In this document: one piece after another, positions 33,201 through 44,943 of the stretch | How the letters are laid out: the number at the start of each line of letters is the position of its first letter | Numbering within the stretch: the stretch's first letter is position 1 | From: Macrophomina tecta | Lineage: Eukaryota; Ascomycota; Dothideomycetes; Botryosphaeriales; Botryosphaeriaceae | Assembly: GCA_024180945.1 (NCBI GenBank) | Contig: JAKSGN010000021.1 | Location: 930,001-994,000, forward strand | Direction: 5' to 3' | Length of the DNA stretch: 64,000 nucleotides | The notes under the pieces: generated by a model | Databases searched by the model: none | What the model saw: the letters and a program-made list of their open reading frames with translations, nothing else | Told to the model about the DNA's origin: nothing | Translations under genes and position numbers: made by a program

Positions 33201-36200
33201 TGAAGGGAAATCTTTTGCGGCGGGGTTGAGAGATCGTGAGGCGCGAAGAAAATTCTCAGGTGGTGTTTTTCGTCGGGCTTGGGCGACAATGGCCGGCTGG
33301 GATGGAAGCCCAATTTCCCTTCACGTTGCCTGCTCGCTCCTGATCGATTGCAGCACACTGGATTTCTAAGCGCTCGCAAAGTCTTGACCGGCAGCAAGTG
33401 AAGCCTTATTGACCGGTTGGTGGCTGTTCGCACCCCCGCCGGCCAGGTTTTGCTGGAGGCAGTACCCCGCTTGCGAGACACGTCGGGCTGCAGGCAGACA
33501 GCTGGACGGTGACAACACCCAGGGTCGCACGGGAGCTGAGGTTCTGAGACCGGGCAGACTCGGTAGGGCGTTACACCGGTGACCTGAAGCGATGTTGTGA
33601 CGGCGGGTGGAAGCGAGAATACGGGTTGTGGTGGGGGTTGCACGGCGTTCTGCCCACGTTTTTCAGCCTGAGGCCACCCGCGACGACGGTACCGCAATGT
33701 TCTGCATGGAGCTTGTTTCACGCGGGAGATTTTCACAATGGCTTGACGTGAAGCGGGCCGCGGGCCACGAAGGGCACCGGCCTTGGAGCAGGTGGAGAAG
33801 AGTGGAGAAGCGGGCTTATTGGAGCCACGCCGGCACGGTTGTTCCAGAACGGAGTCGAAGTGGAGTCGGACAAGGCGCGAAGACTGAAACTGGAGGCCAA
33901 GCAGAAAGGAAGGTTCGGCTGAGGGGTGACGCAGCGTGACGAGCCAACGGGCCAGGCGGGAGCGTCCAGATCGAGGCAGAAAGGCTAGGGTGGGTGACGT
34001 CGCTAGATGAATCGGGAGGCTGGAAGGGTTGAGTGAGCTGGATGGGGTGGGGACGGGCTGCAGGGCGAGGTCAAACGAGCCGGCAGCGTCGGACGGGGCA
34101 ACGGGGGAGCATGACCGCGGCGGGTGGAGTCGTGAGAGCTGTCGTGGTGTTGCTTGGGAACTCGGGACAGACGGGCGCGTAGGGCCTGGGGCTTGACGTC
34201 AGTTGAGCCGCAGGTTTGCAAGAAGGGCGGCGCGGGCGACGGCAGCGACTCACGCGGGCATGGCTGAGGCGTGGGCCGTGCGCTCCGGGGAACGACGGCC
34301 CTCGACGTGGTGGTCGGAGATGGCCGAGTGCAGCGCAGCCGGCCTTCCGGTTCGTCGAGAGCGTCACGAATGGCAGTTGCAGGTGCCAAACCCTCCGAGC
34401 CGGCCACCGGTGAGTCAAAGAGCCAGTAGGGCTACTAGGCCGCGCAGCAGTATGTACTCTTTGGATGCGAACCGTGCAGTGAGGACCTACGTGGAGCGAC
34501 AGGCCCTTTCGCATCTTGCAGCACGGATCCGCTCGGCCCACGCGCTGCAGCGGCCAGAGCGTCGCCATCGATGATCAGGGCACCGCCGCGAGACCACGAA
34601 CACGCCCGCATGAACCTCTAACATTGGCGGAGCAGGCCAATGTTGCGCTGAGCAGAACGCGCCGCCCGTCGCCACGCTCGCCTCTCTATGCCGTTATACA
34701 CGCATACACACATACGAGGAGCCGGCGTGTTGCACGCGCGCGGACACGGGCACGGAGCACCGCGCAACAGAACCCCGGCGACGCGCCACGACGCGACGCG
34801 ACAGAGCAGAATTTCTTAACTCCGCCTGCGTGCCTTCTGGCTGGGCTGGGGAGGCTGCATCGCCCGCAGCACGCGATCGAGCACCCCGCTTGGCACCGGT
34901 CAAGCTGATGCTGCAGCCACCGGGTCTCGACATGGACGCGCGCTTGAGTTCTGGAAGGGCCGTGTGGAGAAGGGACGGGACGGGCCTGGCATGCATCCGA
35001 GCAAACACGTCGTTGCTGGTGTTTCGGGCCCGCTCGTGTCGCTGCTGCTGGTCCTGCTGCGGCGCATGCTGGTCCTGCTCCTGCTCCTGCTGGTCGTGCA
35101 GCCGGTCAGGACGCTTCGCGGTGATTGTCGAATGACGGCGCTGTTGTGCCTTGCTCGCGGGCGGGAGGATTGGAGGGAGCAGGCAGTCGGCGGGAATGTC
35201 TCGCGCCGCGCCGTGCATGACGAGGCCTGGACTGGGCGCGCGACGGCCGCAGCCCTAGCCGGCTTGGTGGGTGGGGATGGGCATGGCAGCAGAGAGAGAG
35301 AGGGAGAGAGGGAGAGAAAGAGAGGCTGTGCCAGAGTCGGCAATCGGTCAGCGCGAGCTCTGCACCCGCCGCCGGGGCCCCGAGGCCCAATCACCCTGCG
35401 GCGCCTTTCCGCTTGCGGCAGCCTAGGGCTCAGCGCTCCGCCTGCGCCTCCGCCCGTTCACCGTCCACCACGCCGTCCAAACACGCCCGCGCCACCCCGT
35501 CGACGGCCAAACATGAGGCGGCATCCCCAGTGAGGTCACTCCCTCGCCCGTGCGGGCCACCCGCTGCCCCGTGGAGTGTGCTCGAATCACAAGTCACAGG
35601 CTCTGCGGAACGGTGTCGGCCTGCCAGCGCCGCGTCGCAGTCATCGTCACGTCGGTTCTGGTCGCCGCCCGCCAGTCGCCGCGTCGCATGCCCGGTAAGC
35701 CAATTGCAGCCTGGCAGCCAGTGCGGTGCTCTGACTGGCACTGCGTGCGCTGGTGGCGCACGGCTTCATCATGCGCGCAGCACCGGCAGCAGCAGCAACA
35801 GCAGCAGCGGCGGCCGCCCGCAGAGGCCTGATCGACGCCGAGGGCTGGGGGCCCAGGGTGCTGCAGTATTGCGCAGTAGCTCGAGCAACCCTGGTCGAAT
35901 CTATACGCATCCCAGGCATCCACCCATGTCTCCCACACAACCACGCCTGCTACATATATTCCGGAAGCCACCTTTCTCTTCTGCCTCCATTCTATCACAC
36001 TATCTGTCTCGTCTACAAAAGCAACCAACCGCCCACCTCATTTCCTCGAGTCAGCACCGCTCCAACACAACAGCAAACACCAACCATCCCGAACACCTCC
36101 CCGGTCCGACATCACTTGCGGGCCGGACCATCTTACGTCGACGCCGTGCGAGTCAAGCTGGCGCCGCTACTTAAATCTTCCCTCAAGCCCAACCTCACTT

Positions 36201-36208
36201 CCACCACC
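30221..36208. other. 6-kb gene-poor region
   Basis: There is no supportable gene. It holds A16 at 30819-30834, CTG-rich imperfect repeats at about 35040-35100, and a GA-rich purine run at 35291-35325. Many 60-200 codon frames overlap on both strands in GC-rich parts (for example the 197-aa minus frame 33143-33736), but none shows a domain or plausible splice partner. The last few hundred bases are the leader of the gene starting at 36209, including a TATATA-like stretch near 35953. Confidence 0.45.
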
Positions 36209-36928
36209 ATGCCTTCCGTCCACCGCCAGTCCGCGATGCCTACCGTCGTTCCCAAGCCCCAGGGCCCGCGCAAGGCCCGCGTCGTCGGCTTTGTCAAGGG
36301 CGAGGTCACCGGCATCTCGCGCCCAGCAAACATTGCCGAGTCGTGGGCCCTCTACGACTTTGAGATGCATGCGCGCACCTGCGCTGCATGCCGCAACCCC
36401 TACGACGTCCACCGCTCCGGCCGCCAGCTCTGCGACGAGGGCCACAGGCTCGCCCAGCAGGTTGCTCACTACCTCTACATGAAGAGGGACGGCGAGGCCT
36501 ACAGCACCGACGAGGAGGAGCGCCAGGTGGTCCGCGTCGAGATCCAGCCCAGCTACGAGGAGGCCCGTGGTCTGCTGCGCGCCATCGAGCGTGGCATCAG
36601 GCACCGCCGCCAATTTATCAGCATGGACCGCTCCTACCACATTGCACCACGCCTGCCGCTCCGGCCCAAGCACGACCACCAGAAGCCGGTCCAGCCGGTC
36701 AAGGTTGAGCAGTCCCCGCCTCTGCCCCCGAGGCCGAAGCAGCAGCACTCTGAGTACGACTGGCCGCAGTCGCCGCGGCAGGCGGTCATCAACGTCGCGA
36801 AGCGCGGGTCGCTGTACGAGGCCGACATGGCTGAGCAGCGCCGCAACTACGCCAAGTACAACGTCGAGGTGCGCGAGCCCTCGCACAGGGACATCCGCGA
36901 GCACCGTCACTCGGGCTACTACCGGTGA
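36209..36928 (+). CDS. conserved fungal CxxC protein of unknown function
   Basis: Single-exon 239-aa protein. The frame is open about 150 codons upstream, but that part is Ala/Thr/Pro low complexity, so I start at the ATG at 36209 (MPSVHRQSAMPTVVPK). The conserved part is residues about 45-130. WALYDFEMHARTCAACRNPY is followed by a further Cys in QLCDEGHRLAQQVAHYLY, giving Cys-x2-Cys-x13-Cys and a nearby His that could bind zinc. Next comes a helical region (VRVEIQPSYEEARGLLRAIE). The C-terminal half is Pro/Gln/Lys-rich and basic, with PPLPPRPK that resembles an SH3 ligand. I recognise this as a conserved hypothetical family of filamentous ascomycetes with no assigned role. It stands alone between two gene-poor regions. 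Confidence 0.8.
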   Translation: MPSVHRQSAMPTVVPKPQGPRKARVVGFVKGEVTGISRPANIAESWALYDFEMHARTCAACRNPYDVHRSGRQLCDEGHRLAQQVAHYLYMKRDGEAYSTDEEERQVVRVEIQPSYEEARGLLRAIERGIRHRRQFISMDRSYHIAPRLPLRPKHDHQKPVQPVKVEQSPPLPPRPKQQHSEYDWPQSPRQAVINVAKRGSLYEADMAEQRRNYAKYNVEVREPSHRDIREHRHSGYYR

Positions 36929-37669
36929 AGGACGGAAGCGGGAGGCGACGATACGTCTTTTTCTCTCTACCACTCTGCACGATGATCACGAACCACTACG
37001 TCACCCGACGAGCCACGGCGCCGGGCGGATGGGGTCTTCCTGGAGCCCCAAGATGAGCGCCAGCGCCGGCGGCAGATACGCGGCCGTTACGCTACCTTTT
37101 CGCGCGAAGTTGGCGTGTTTGAACGGCAGCCCAACCACCAACCGGGGTGCCTGGGCGAGACAGGGCAGCAACCACGCGCCCGGCGGTTCTCAGGAAATTG
37201 TCTGATGGGCACAGTCCACATGTTCGCACTGTTATCGGGTCTCTTGGTCGAAGCAGCGAATGCATCACATTTTTTATTTTCCTTTGTTACGGAGCTCCAC
37301 CAAAACAGAGGGTGTTGAGCGCAGGGTTAGGATCCGGGGACAGGGGGATTAGGCTCGGGAATGCGGGAGAGCCAAGCTGAGGGTGTCGGGTTTCAGAATG
37401 TTTGACGCAGGTAGCAAATGATAAGCATCGACACCACTCGGTTTCCCAGCATGACAGTGACGCTCGGGGTGCCTGGGGTGCGGCCTGGATGGATCGCATG
37501 ACCGCGATGGCGAGTATGAGCGGCGGGCAGGGCGGACGGTGATTGCTCGCGACACCACAGGCAGCCGTGCCATGCCGCCTCGTTGCCTGGCGGCGATGCG
37601 CGGGCGCGGATGACAGCTTCAGGAGCGGGTCTGGCTCGATTGCTGGCGCCTGCCTTGCTCTAGTGGAAG

Positions 37670-37690
37670 AAAAAAAAAAAAAAAAAAAAA
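37670..37690. repeat. A21 tract
   Basis: Homopolymer in the gene-poor region downstream of the CxxC protein gene. Confidence 0.9.
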
Positions 37691-40600
37691 GGTCTGTCTG
37701 GTTGCACAGGACGCTGAAACAAAGCGCACTCTGGTTTCCGCTCAGCTCCCCACAAACATGGAAGCTGGTCAGCGGGGAGCTGCATGCGCCTCGCTTCCGA
37801 TCTTTCTCCAGCCCTCACCCTCGCTCTCGCTCGCCCTCGACTCCAAGTCATCAGTGAATCGGCCCCCACTACCACCACCACCATCATCATCAGCACCCGT
37901 TTGCCCCAGCAAGTTTTCTGCACCCCGTCGAGCCGCTGCTCACCCGCATCTGCCCGGATTCGCACCGCCAGCTTCGGCACTCGGCCGAATCGCAGCAGCC
38001 CGCCCAGCAGCAGCACGCAGCCCAATGCCGCCCGTCGCAATCCCCGACGACGTTCGCATCGCTAGCACCACCGGCACGCCATGCCCCATTGCGCTCGCCC
38101 GCCCGGCTCAGCAGTGAGGCTATCGTGAGCGGAGGGCAGCCGGCGCCCAAGGGAAAAGCAATTTTTTGCTTTTTCCCTCGCGACGATGTCAATAGGCAAG
38201 GCGCCAACCTCGTCCTCCCCGGCTCTCTTGTCTTTGGCAGCTAGTCCTCCAGCCAAGCGAGCGCTGCTTGCTGGGGTGTCCCCGGGTGCTGCCAGGGCCC
38301 ATCGCTGCCCCTCTTGCTGCCTGCGCGCCTGAAGCACTGCCAGACCAGACGCACCGGCAGTTGACGCGCACCACTGGCGCCTGCCTGCATGTCTGATGCC
38401 CTGCGAACCGCTGCACAGCCCGATGTCCGCTGCCACCAGCAGTATCGACTATCGCCCAGTTGCTGTCGATATCATCAGTCGGCCCCCTGCTTCTCTCTTT
38501 TTTTCCCCCCGCCCAGGGTCCAATACGAAGACCTGCTTGTCCTTATACCACCCTTATCGCCCCGCTGCAATCATGCGCTGCGATCCGCATAAAGGTACCA
38601 GTGCTTTGGTATAGGGCAGGCGCCCAAAAATAACGAGGCGAAAATACGGGCCCGGCCGATCATGACCCACGGCATTCCAAGTGCATTCCGCTCCTGCTCT
38701 TGCACGTCGCCTTGGCCGGCATGCTCCATTTCATTCCTCGGCACTCCTTTCCGTCAAATGGTGTCGTTTCCACCATTGACCTCCGAGTCGGCAGGACCTC
38801 CTGCGAGCCGTGAGAATGTTCGCGTGGCTTCCCCCATTCCGCGATTCCCTTTCCTATGCGCCGCGGCTGCGTGTCAGGCCTTATTCGTCGGTCGCTGATC
38901 ACGGCAGCACAGCACTTTGACCTGAGAGCGAACGGGAGTTTAGGTGCAGCTGCCTGCACATGCGAGACGGGCAGCTGCCGGCGGCTTGATGCGGTGCAGG
39001 TCGACGTGGGGGGCTGCTCCACGAACACGCCCCGCGCGTCGTTGTGCGCAGCATCCGAGAGATTGACATGTTTGCATGATGAATTGCCTCCCGCGCTCGG
39101 CCAAGCGGGTCGGGCAGCGTGGCAGATGTCGATTGCGTGTGCAGCGGAGTAGCTGGCGGCGTCTTACTGCTTGCGGCCGGCCGCGCTGGATGTCGTCCGT
39201 CATGTTGGAATCAGGCATTAGAAGCTGACAGGGTTGCGTGCCTGACTTTTGCCACCGGTAAGCCGGACGCCGGTCACTCTTTTGGGCTCTCGCGTGGCTC
39301 CTCAGCTCGCTTCTACTACATCATACCGGTAAGTCTCTGTACCCGAGGCCGTGTTCCTGCGTATTTCTTTCTTGTCCATTTTTCTCTACTTGTACAAGCA
39401 GTGGACGGCGGGCTACCGGTGAGGCTAAGCGTCGTAGTACGTTGCTTGGCAGCTCACACCCCTCGCTACTTTCCTCCTCGGCCATGGCTGCCTACTCTCC
39501 AGACAAACTTCCCGCAAAATGATTTCTAGTCACCGGTCAACCACACCCCGCGTCTGGAAAGTCTGAACCCAATCTCGGTCTCGCGATGAAGCGGGTTCGG
39601 GTCACTGTACACTCCCAGAGGAGGGCCCTCCCAATCTTCTTTTTCCAAGCAGCCTTGTGGCCTTGTGGCCTTTTCTTTACGTGGTCGACAAATACCGCCT
39701 CTTGGCTGCTCTCTGTTTCTCAGCCCCGGCTATGCCATCAACCCTTGCCGTCGCTGACGGTATCTGCCACATGGCCTGATGGCCGATAGACCGAGCAATC
39801 CCTCACAGCCTTGCGGTCATGTTTCGCGATTCATCCCGCGCCGCCTTCCCGGTCGCCGATCTGAGGATCGAAGGCGCCTTTTCCAGGGATTCCTGGAGGA
39901 GAAATGGCCGTTTAGAATTGCTCTCTTGCCTCATCCTTACCCGCCGGAGCGTGTGGACCCGCGGAGAGATCCATTCTGTGCGGGTGCGGAGAAAAGTCTG
40001 TTTTCCCCATACACGGGAGAGGAGAAATGACGGAAGGTCAGTCAGAGCTTGATTTGTTAACTATCGCTGATGAAGACCTCCACAGAGCTGTCCGTCAAAC
40101 GGACGGGGCTGAACACGGCAGACGGGATTCCGGTCGTCGTGCGACTGACGTCGTAGAAGTAGAAGCACGGCGACGTTTTTTGACGTCAGCTCCCCAGCGT
40201 GCGGGGAGTCGCGCGCGCGCGCGGAGTGGCGCGGAAGTGGTCGGGTGCGGCTATTCGCGCCTTGGTGAGAAGGGCGAAGTCGCAACTCTCTTTTCGGTAA
40301 TTGGAACGTTTGTCTCGCGCGTTCTTCATGTGTTGATGTGATTGGTTCACCCCCCGGTCAGGCCTTTTTTTCGGTCAGCTGCGCCGTGCGGTCGCCTTCT
40401 TCCCCTCCCTTTCTCTTTTCGTTCCGGACTGCCGGGAGTTGTGTCATAAGCTTAAGGCTGAGGCGGGAACATGCTGCTGAAACGCGTGTGTTATGCGTCA
40501 TGTAGGTAGGCATCTGGGACTCGACTGTTTGGTCCAGTCATGGATGCGAGGGGAAAAAAAGGGTCTTTGGCGCGCGTCTTGACACGGACGTCTTTTGGTC

Positions 40601-41036
40601 TCGAGCTTCGGATCGTTCCCTGTTTCCCCGGTCACGAGTCTGGGAGCCACGGTTTGGAAGGTTGCCAGCCGCGAATCTGGATTCCCCGTTGCTGTTCGTG
40701 GTGTTTCTCAGAGAGAGTTTTGCCCCTGCGTCTTTTACGGGAAACTCGCAGCGGGTCGCTCGGGTCGTGGAAGGTAAGGGACGCTTCTTCTGACGTTGGA
40801 GCGGCGCTGCTTAAACATGAGGACGGGTCCTTGATCATCTCTCGCGCTGGACGGCTCTCTTTACTCCTCTGGTAAGCACTGGAGCAGTTTCTGTCGGGAG
40901 CTTTGCGGACGCAAGATAGCGCTGCTCTTCTCTCACGGCAACTGGAATATACACACGCGCTCTCTCTCTCTCTCTCTTTCTTAAGAGGCTGTTACTCCAC
41001 TGACTTTCATCCGTGGAGTTTTTCTTTCTTTCTTTC

Positions 41037-41057
41037 TTTTTTTTTTTTTTTTTTTTT
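41037..41057. repeat. T21 tract after a CTTT repeat
   Basis: Homopolymer preceded by several CTTT units, and by a CT repeat about 60 bp upstream. Confidence 0.9.
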
Positions 41058-42218
41058 GTGTTTTCTTTTATCTACATGAGTCCCTCTTCCATCCCCCAAA
41101 CACTGCAGGTCGACAGACGCAAGATTAAAGTTTCTCGCCATCTTTGTTCCTGCACTGGGTCATTAGACGTACCGGCGGGCGGGTGGAAAGACGCAGGGCA
41201 AGGCACGAAACAAAAACAAAAGCTGAAACGACAACCGTCATGACAACCTCAACTTGAGAGCCCCTGGCAATCGTTTGGGCTCATCCCAACCTCCGACCGG
41301 TTGATACTCGGCACAGAGCGGGGTTACCAGGGCCACTCCACGGGCAAGGGAGCAACGAGTAGGGCAAAGTGTGTTTTTTATTTGGTTCCAGGCTTTCCTG
41401 ATGCTGTTTCACATCGAATCGGTGATGGCGGCGACGGTGGTGGTGGGTCTCGTTCCGAATTGATCATCGTGATCTGTCCACGGTCTGGACTGGACTGGGC
41501 TGGACTGCTCTAACCCGGCCTACGGTCCCGGGTGGGTCGGGGGGAAGCGGGGCGGAGCATAAAGTGAGTTTGTTTCGTGTGAGGACGTGTTTATCTGTGG
41601 TGGTGATCAGACCGGGCGTCGCAGGGGAGGATTACTAGTGGCCGATTCGGACCCTGAGCTCAGGTGTTCGTGCTCATGGTCGAGTGACAAGATCTCTTCA
41701 GGGGTAGGCTGTGTTCGTCAGAGGGCTATCGGCCAAGCTGGCTACCACTCTGCAAGCAGACGCCGACGGCGTGGCGGTGCAGGTTTCTTTGCCGTGCCGG
41801 CAAATTCTTTTCACCCAGCCGGCGCGGTGAGGTAGAGAGGAGTGGTTTTAGCTCACTGGGCTCAACACCATCGCTTGCCTGCTTGGCCGACTAACACACT
41901 TGCGTACGCTTGCCAATCCATTGACGCTTCTTGTTCAGTGGCTTGATGCAATAGCGAGCTCACCCTAAAATTTCCAGAAGAAAATTGAGGCTAACTTCAA
42001 GCAGAGTTCTCGAATTCTTGCAGTTGATGCCTGAATGCCATTGTCTCCGGTTCTTCTCTTATTTTAACACCAAAGCCCTATCAGAGTCCATGCGAGCAGA
42101 TTCTATGTTACTAATCCTACTTCCTCAGCTGCTCCCACTCATGAACACCACGAAACATGTTTACTCCTGCGCTCGAATTCCTAACTCCTCCGGCGCCCAG
42201 ACTCCACCACCCTCTTCA

Positions 42219-43646
42219 TCACACAATCATACCCGCCTCCTTAAACCTCTCAAACGCCTCATACCACGCCTCTATGCTTTCTTTCTCCTCCAAAAACCCA
42301 GCCCGCCGTATCTTCTCCAGGCTCAACTGCCGATCAAACGTGCCCCAATCCCCCAACACATCCAGTGCCTCCCCTTGCCACACCTGCGTCCTCAACCCCC
42401 TCTCGCCCAGCTCGCGCGCGTGCTCCTTTAAATACGCTGCCGGCCTCAGCGGCGGCTCGCCCGCCTCCCTTTCGCCCTCTCCCTCCCCCTCCGCCGGCCC
42501 CACGCCCTCCAGCCCGAACCACGCCGTCAGCCTCGGCCACCGCTCGCTCATGGCCGTCGGCCGCGCCGAGTCCGCGACGTTGAACAGCTCCCCGCCGCTG
42601 ACGTCCGGGCGCAGCGACGCCCACACGGCCGCCCGCGCCACCACGCCCGCCGACGCGTCGTTGGTCACCGCCGTCCAGGCCGCGCCCGTGCCGCCGGGGA
42701 AGCCGACCGTCGAGCCGCGCCCGTGCAGCAGCGCGCACGCGGAGAGGTAGGTCGCCCAGTGCGCGGCCAGGCTGTAGGTGCTGCCGTTCGGGGCGAAGCC
42801 GATCTGTTGGGAGGGCGAGGTGGGGGCATTAGCAGTGTTGGCGTCGATGTGAGGATTGGAGGCGTGTGGCAGCAGTCAAAAGAGAGAGGTGACGGTGGGG
42901 GGACGAGGGAAATGGGAGAAGGTCTCGTACAATTGCGTCGGGCCGGATCTCGGACCAGGTCCAGGACTTGTGCGCGCTCGCGGCGCGGAGGATTTCCTGG
43001 TAGGCGTGGTAGAAGACCTGCTTGCGGTATTCGGGGGGCAGGAGGGGGTCCATCGTCTCGACCAGGGGCGCTTTGTGGAGGCCGCCGGGGACGAAGATGG
43101 CGTAGCCCTGAGATGGCGTCGGTGTCTCTGCGGTGCAGGCTCAGGAGCGGCTGGAAGGGAGACGTACCCTGGTTCCGCTTGGGAAGGCGATGAATTTCAG
43201 ACCGGGCGCCAGGGCGTCGACGGCGTGCACGACGCGGTCGAACATTCCGGAGTTGACGCTGGTCTCCACGGTCCAATCATCGTCCTGCTTGTAGGCTGCA
43301 GAGCGGGTGAGGCCAGGCCATCGATTCGAATGACTCGGTTGTTGTGGAACTTACCAAAGTAGAAGACGTGGGTGACGGTATCGATATCTCTGATTTTGTC
43401 CTTCAGAAACGGAGTGAATTCCTCGCTGGACCCACTCAGCAGATTGACTCCTGAGATCAACTCCAGCTTCGGGCGATCAGGGGAGGGACCCGGCCAGAAA
43501 GAGTCTTCGAATTTCAGCGGACGGTTGATCGCTGCGGTGACTTTGTCGAAGGTTCCGGATGCAGGGTAGTTGGAAAGGAGTTCATTGACGACAGCCCAGC
43601 CAGCGAGGCCGGACGCGCCGAACACCAGTGCGTGGTTGCCAGCCAT
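42219..43646 (-). CDS. PRISE-type NAD(P)-dependent reductase (atypical SDR)
   Basis: Member of the progesterone 5-beta-reductase/iridoid synthase-like family, which reduces activated C=C bonds (1,4-enones or enals) with NADPH. Fungal members are often attached to metabolite clusters. Four exons: 43646-43355, 43295-43168, 43107-42931 and 42803-42219. The introns are 59, 60 and 127 nt; 393 aa. GASGLAG at residues 10-16 is the Rossmann nucleotide loop. After splicing, FYFAYKQDDDW and NSGMF are rejoined, followed by LKFIAFPSGTRGYAIFVPGG, HKSWTWSEIRPDAIIGFAPN and the FPGGTGAAW segment, all in the family's order. The lysine in YKQ is the expected catalytic-region residue by homology. The last exon is Arg/Glu-rich and GC-rich with low-complexity EGEGEGER. 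The same-strand neighbour upstream is a DUF3237 gene; a joint pathway is possible but unproved. Confidence 0.9.
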
Positions 43647-44132
43647 ATTGAATAGATGCAAAAGACAATAGAGTGGATTAACAGCCTGGGTTTTGCGAGA
43701 GATTCTCCACAGATTTATGTCCGGTTGCCTTGCTAAGCGCATGAGATGCCCTGTCTGGATCCAACACGGCCGAGTTGCCCAACTCGGCAAGTCCGAGCTT
43801 CACCCGCCGTAGTGCGGAGCACCGCCCTAATGATTCATAGTGATGAACCATTGCTCGGCCAATTAGCAGTCACAAAATTACACATTATTCTGAGCAGGAT
43901 TCATACAATTTGCAGTAGATCAGTACCGAGCATACGGAGCATTCTAACGCCGTCGGACCATCTGTACCGCGTTCCATGTACAGCCTGGAGTGAACAAAGC
44001 CATCCTTCGACCTCGAGTTGCATCGGCGCTATCAAAGGAATACGATGTAGTGCCATAAATTGAAAATTCTCACAATATTCACATGGACGCGGATTGAACG
44101 TGCCGACCGCCAGACCGCCGCAGCGGTGTTCT
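43647..44132. other. promoter interval of the PRISE reductase
   Basis: About 490 bp between two minus-strand genes. No gene is visible. It serves as promoter for the reductase and 3' end for the DUF3237 gene. Confidence 0.5.
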
Positions 44133-44943
44133 TCAGATCCACCTCTTCCTATACGTCGTCTCGTTGGTGAAGGTCGTCGAGCTATAGTCGCTTGCCATCT
44201 AGGATCTCGCATCAGTATGGCTCGAGAATCTACGGCGCTACAGCAGACTTACATTCCACGTATCGATCCTAAGCGTAAAGCTACCGTCGGCCTTCGCCTC
44301 GGCGAATGACAAGATTCCGAGGGCTACAAGCGTCGTGTGAGCAATGCATGATTACTATTGTCACGAATGAGGCCTACCGATGATGTTGTTCAGCCAGTAG
44401 TATTTCTTGTCTCCGGTCTCAAAAATCAAGCGAAGGTGCAAGTTTCCGTTTGGCTGCGATGGACCTGAGGTCTGGATGAAAATGTTGGCACCATCGTCAG
44501 TCTGAAGCTGATACCGCGTGTCGGCAGAGAAGATGCCGGTCTGAACATCTGTGGTGCCCCAGTCGGCTCCGAGATTGAGGATCTTGCCTCCAAAAATCCA
44601 TCTGCGTCAGCCTTTGTTTCGAGCCAATGCTATCTGGCGGATCTGCTTTCCGCATTCTACCGCCGGAGTGTTCGGAAGTGCCATCAAAGGAGAGCGGATA
44701 ATGTGGGGACCGTGACTACGAACCATTCAGCCGCGGCCCTGTGAAGTTACCGCCGACGATGGGAATTGCAGTGCGAATACCCCTAGGCCCCTGAGTCTCG
44801 TAGATATTGGGTTTGCAGTCGACGAATGCAGTGTAGAGGTATGAAAGTGCGGGCGGGTCAGGAACGACAAGATCGTCAGCGGTGACAATACGTGGCACCG
44901 CGAGAAGAATGCAAGCCACCGGGAGGTTGTGCGTGAGCTGCAT
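44133..44943 (-). CDS. secreted DUF3237 family protein
   Basis: Four exons: 44943-44724, 44587-44378, 44323-44253 and 44198-44133. The introns are 136, 54 and 54 nt; 188 aa. A signal peptide is evident (MQLTHNLPVACILLAVPRIV, cleavage near TADD). The mature part follows the DUF3237 plan: PALSYLYTAFVDC, then GPRGIRTAIPIVGGNFTGPR, LGADWGTTD, RYQLQTDDGANIFIQTSG, HLRLIFETG and KKYYWLNNI. The terminal exon adds MASDYSSTTFTNETTYRKRW; its GTAAGT donor is perfect. For intron 1, I prefer the GTTCGT donor with acceptor ending TTTTGGAG, because it yields LNGKILNLGADW. A GTAGTC donor with the nearby GACGCAG acceptor also keeps frame and would insert SWIFG. The family is thought to be a small beta-barrel of unknown function. 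Some relatives are in metabolite clusters, so a link to the adjacent PRISE reductase is conceivable. Confidence 0.85.

Larger units (their letters stand above)
36929..42218. other. 5.3-kb gene-poor region
   Basis: There is no supportable gene. A21 lies at 37670-37690, a CT repeat at about 40962-40979, and T21 at 41037-41057 after a CTTT repeat. Several ACCGGT/CCGGT-type motifs and short frames occur, but nothing recognisable. Confidence 0.45.

Noticed and set aside
33143..33736. 197-aa minus-strand frame
   Set aside because: No domain, no plausible introns, and overlapping frames of similar length on the other strand.
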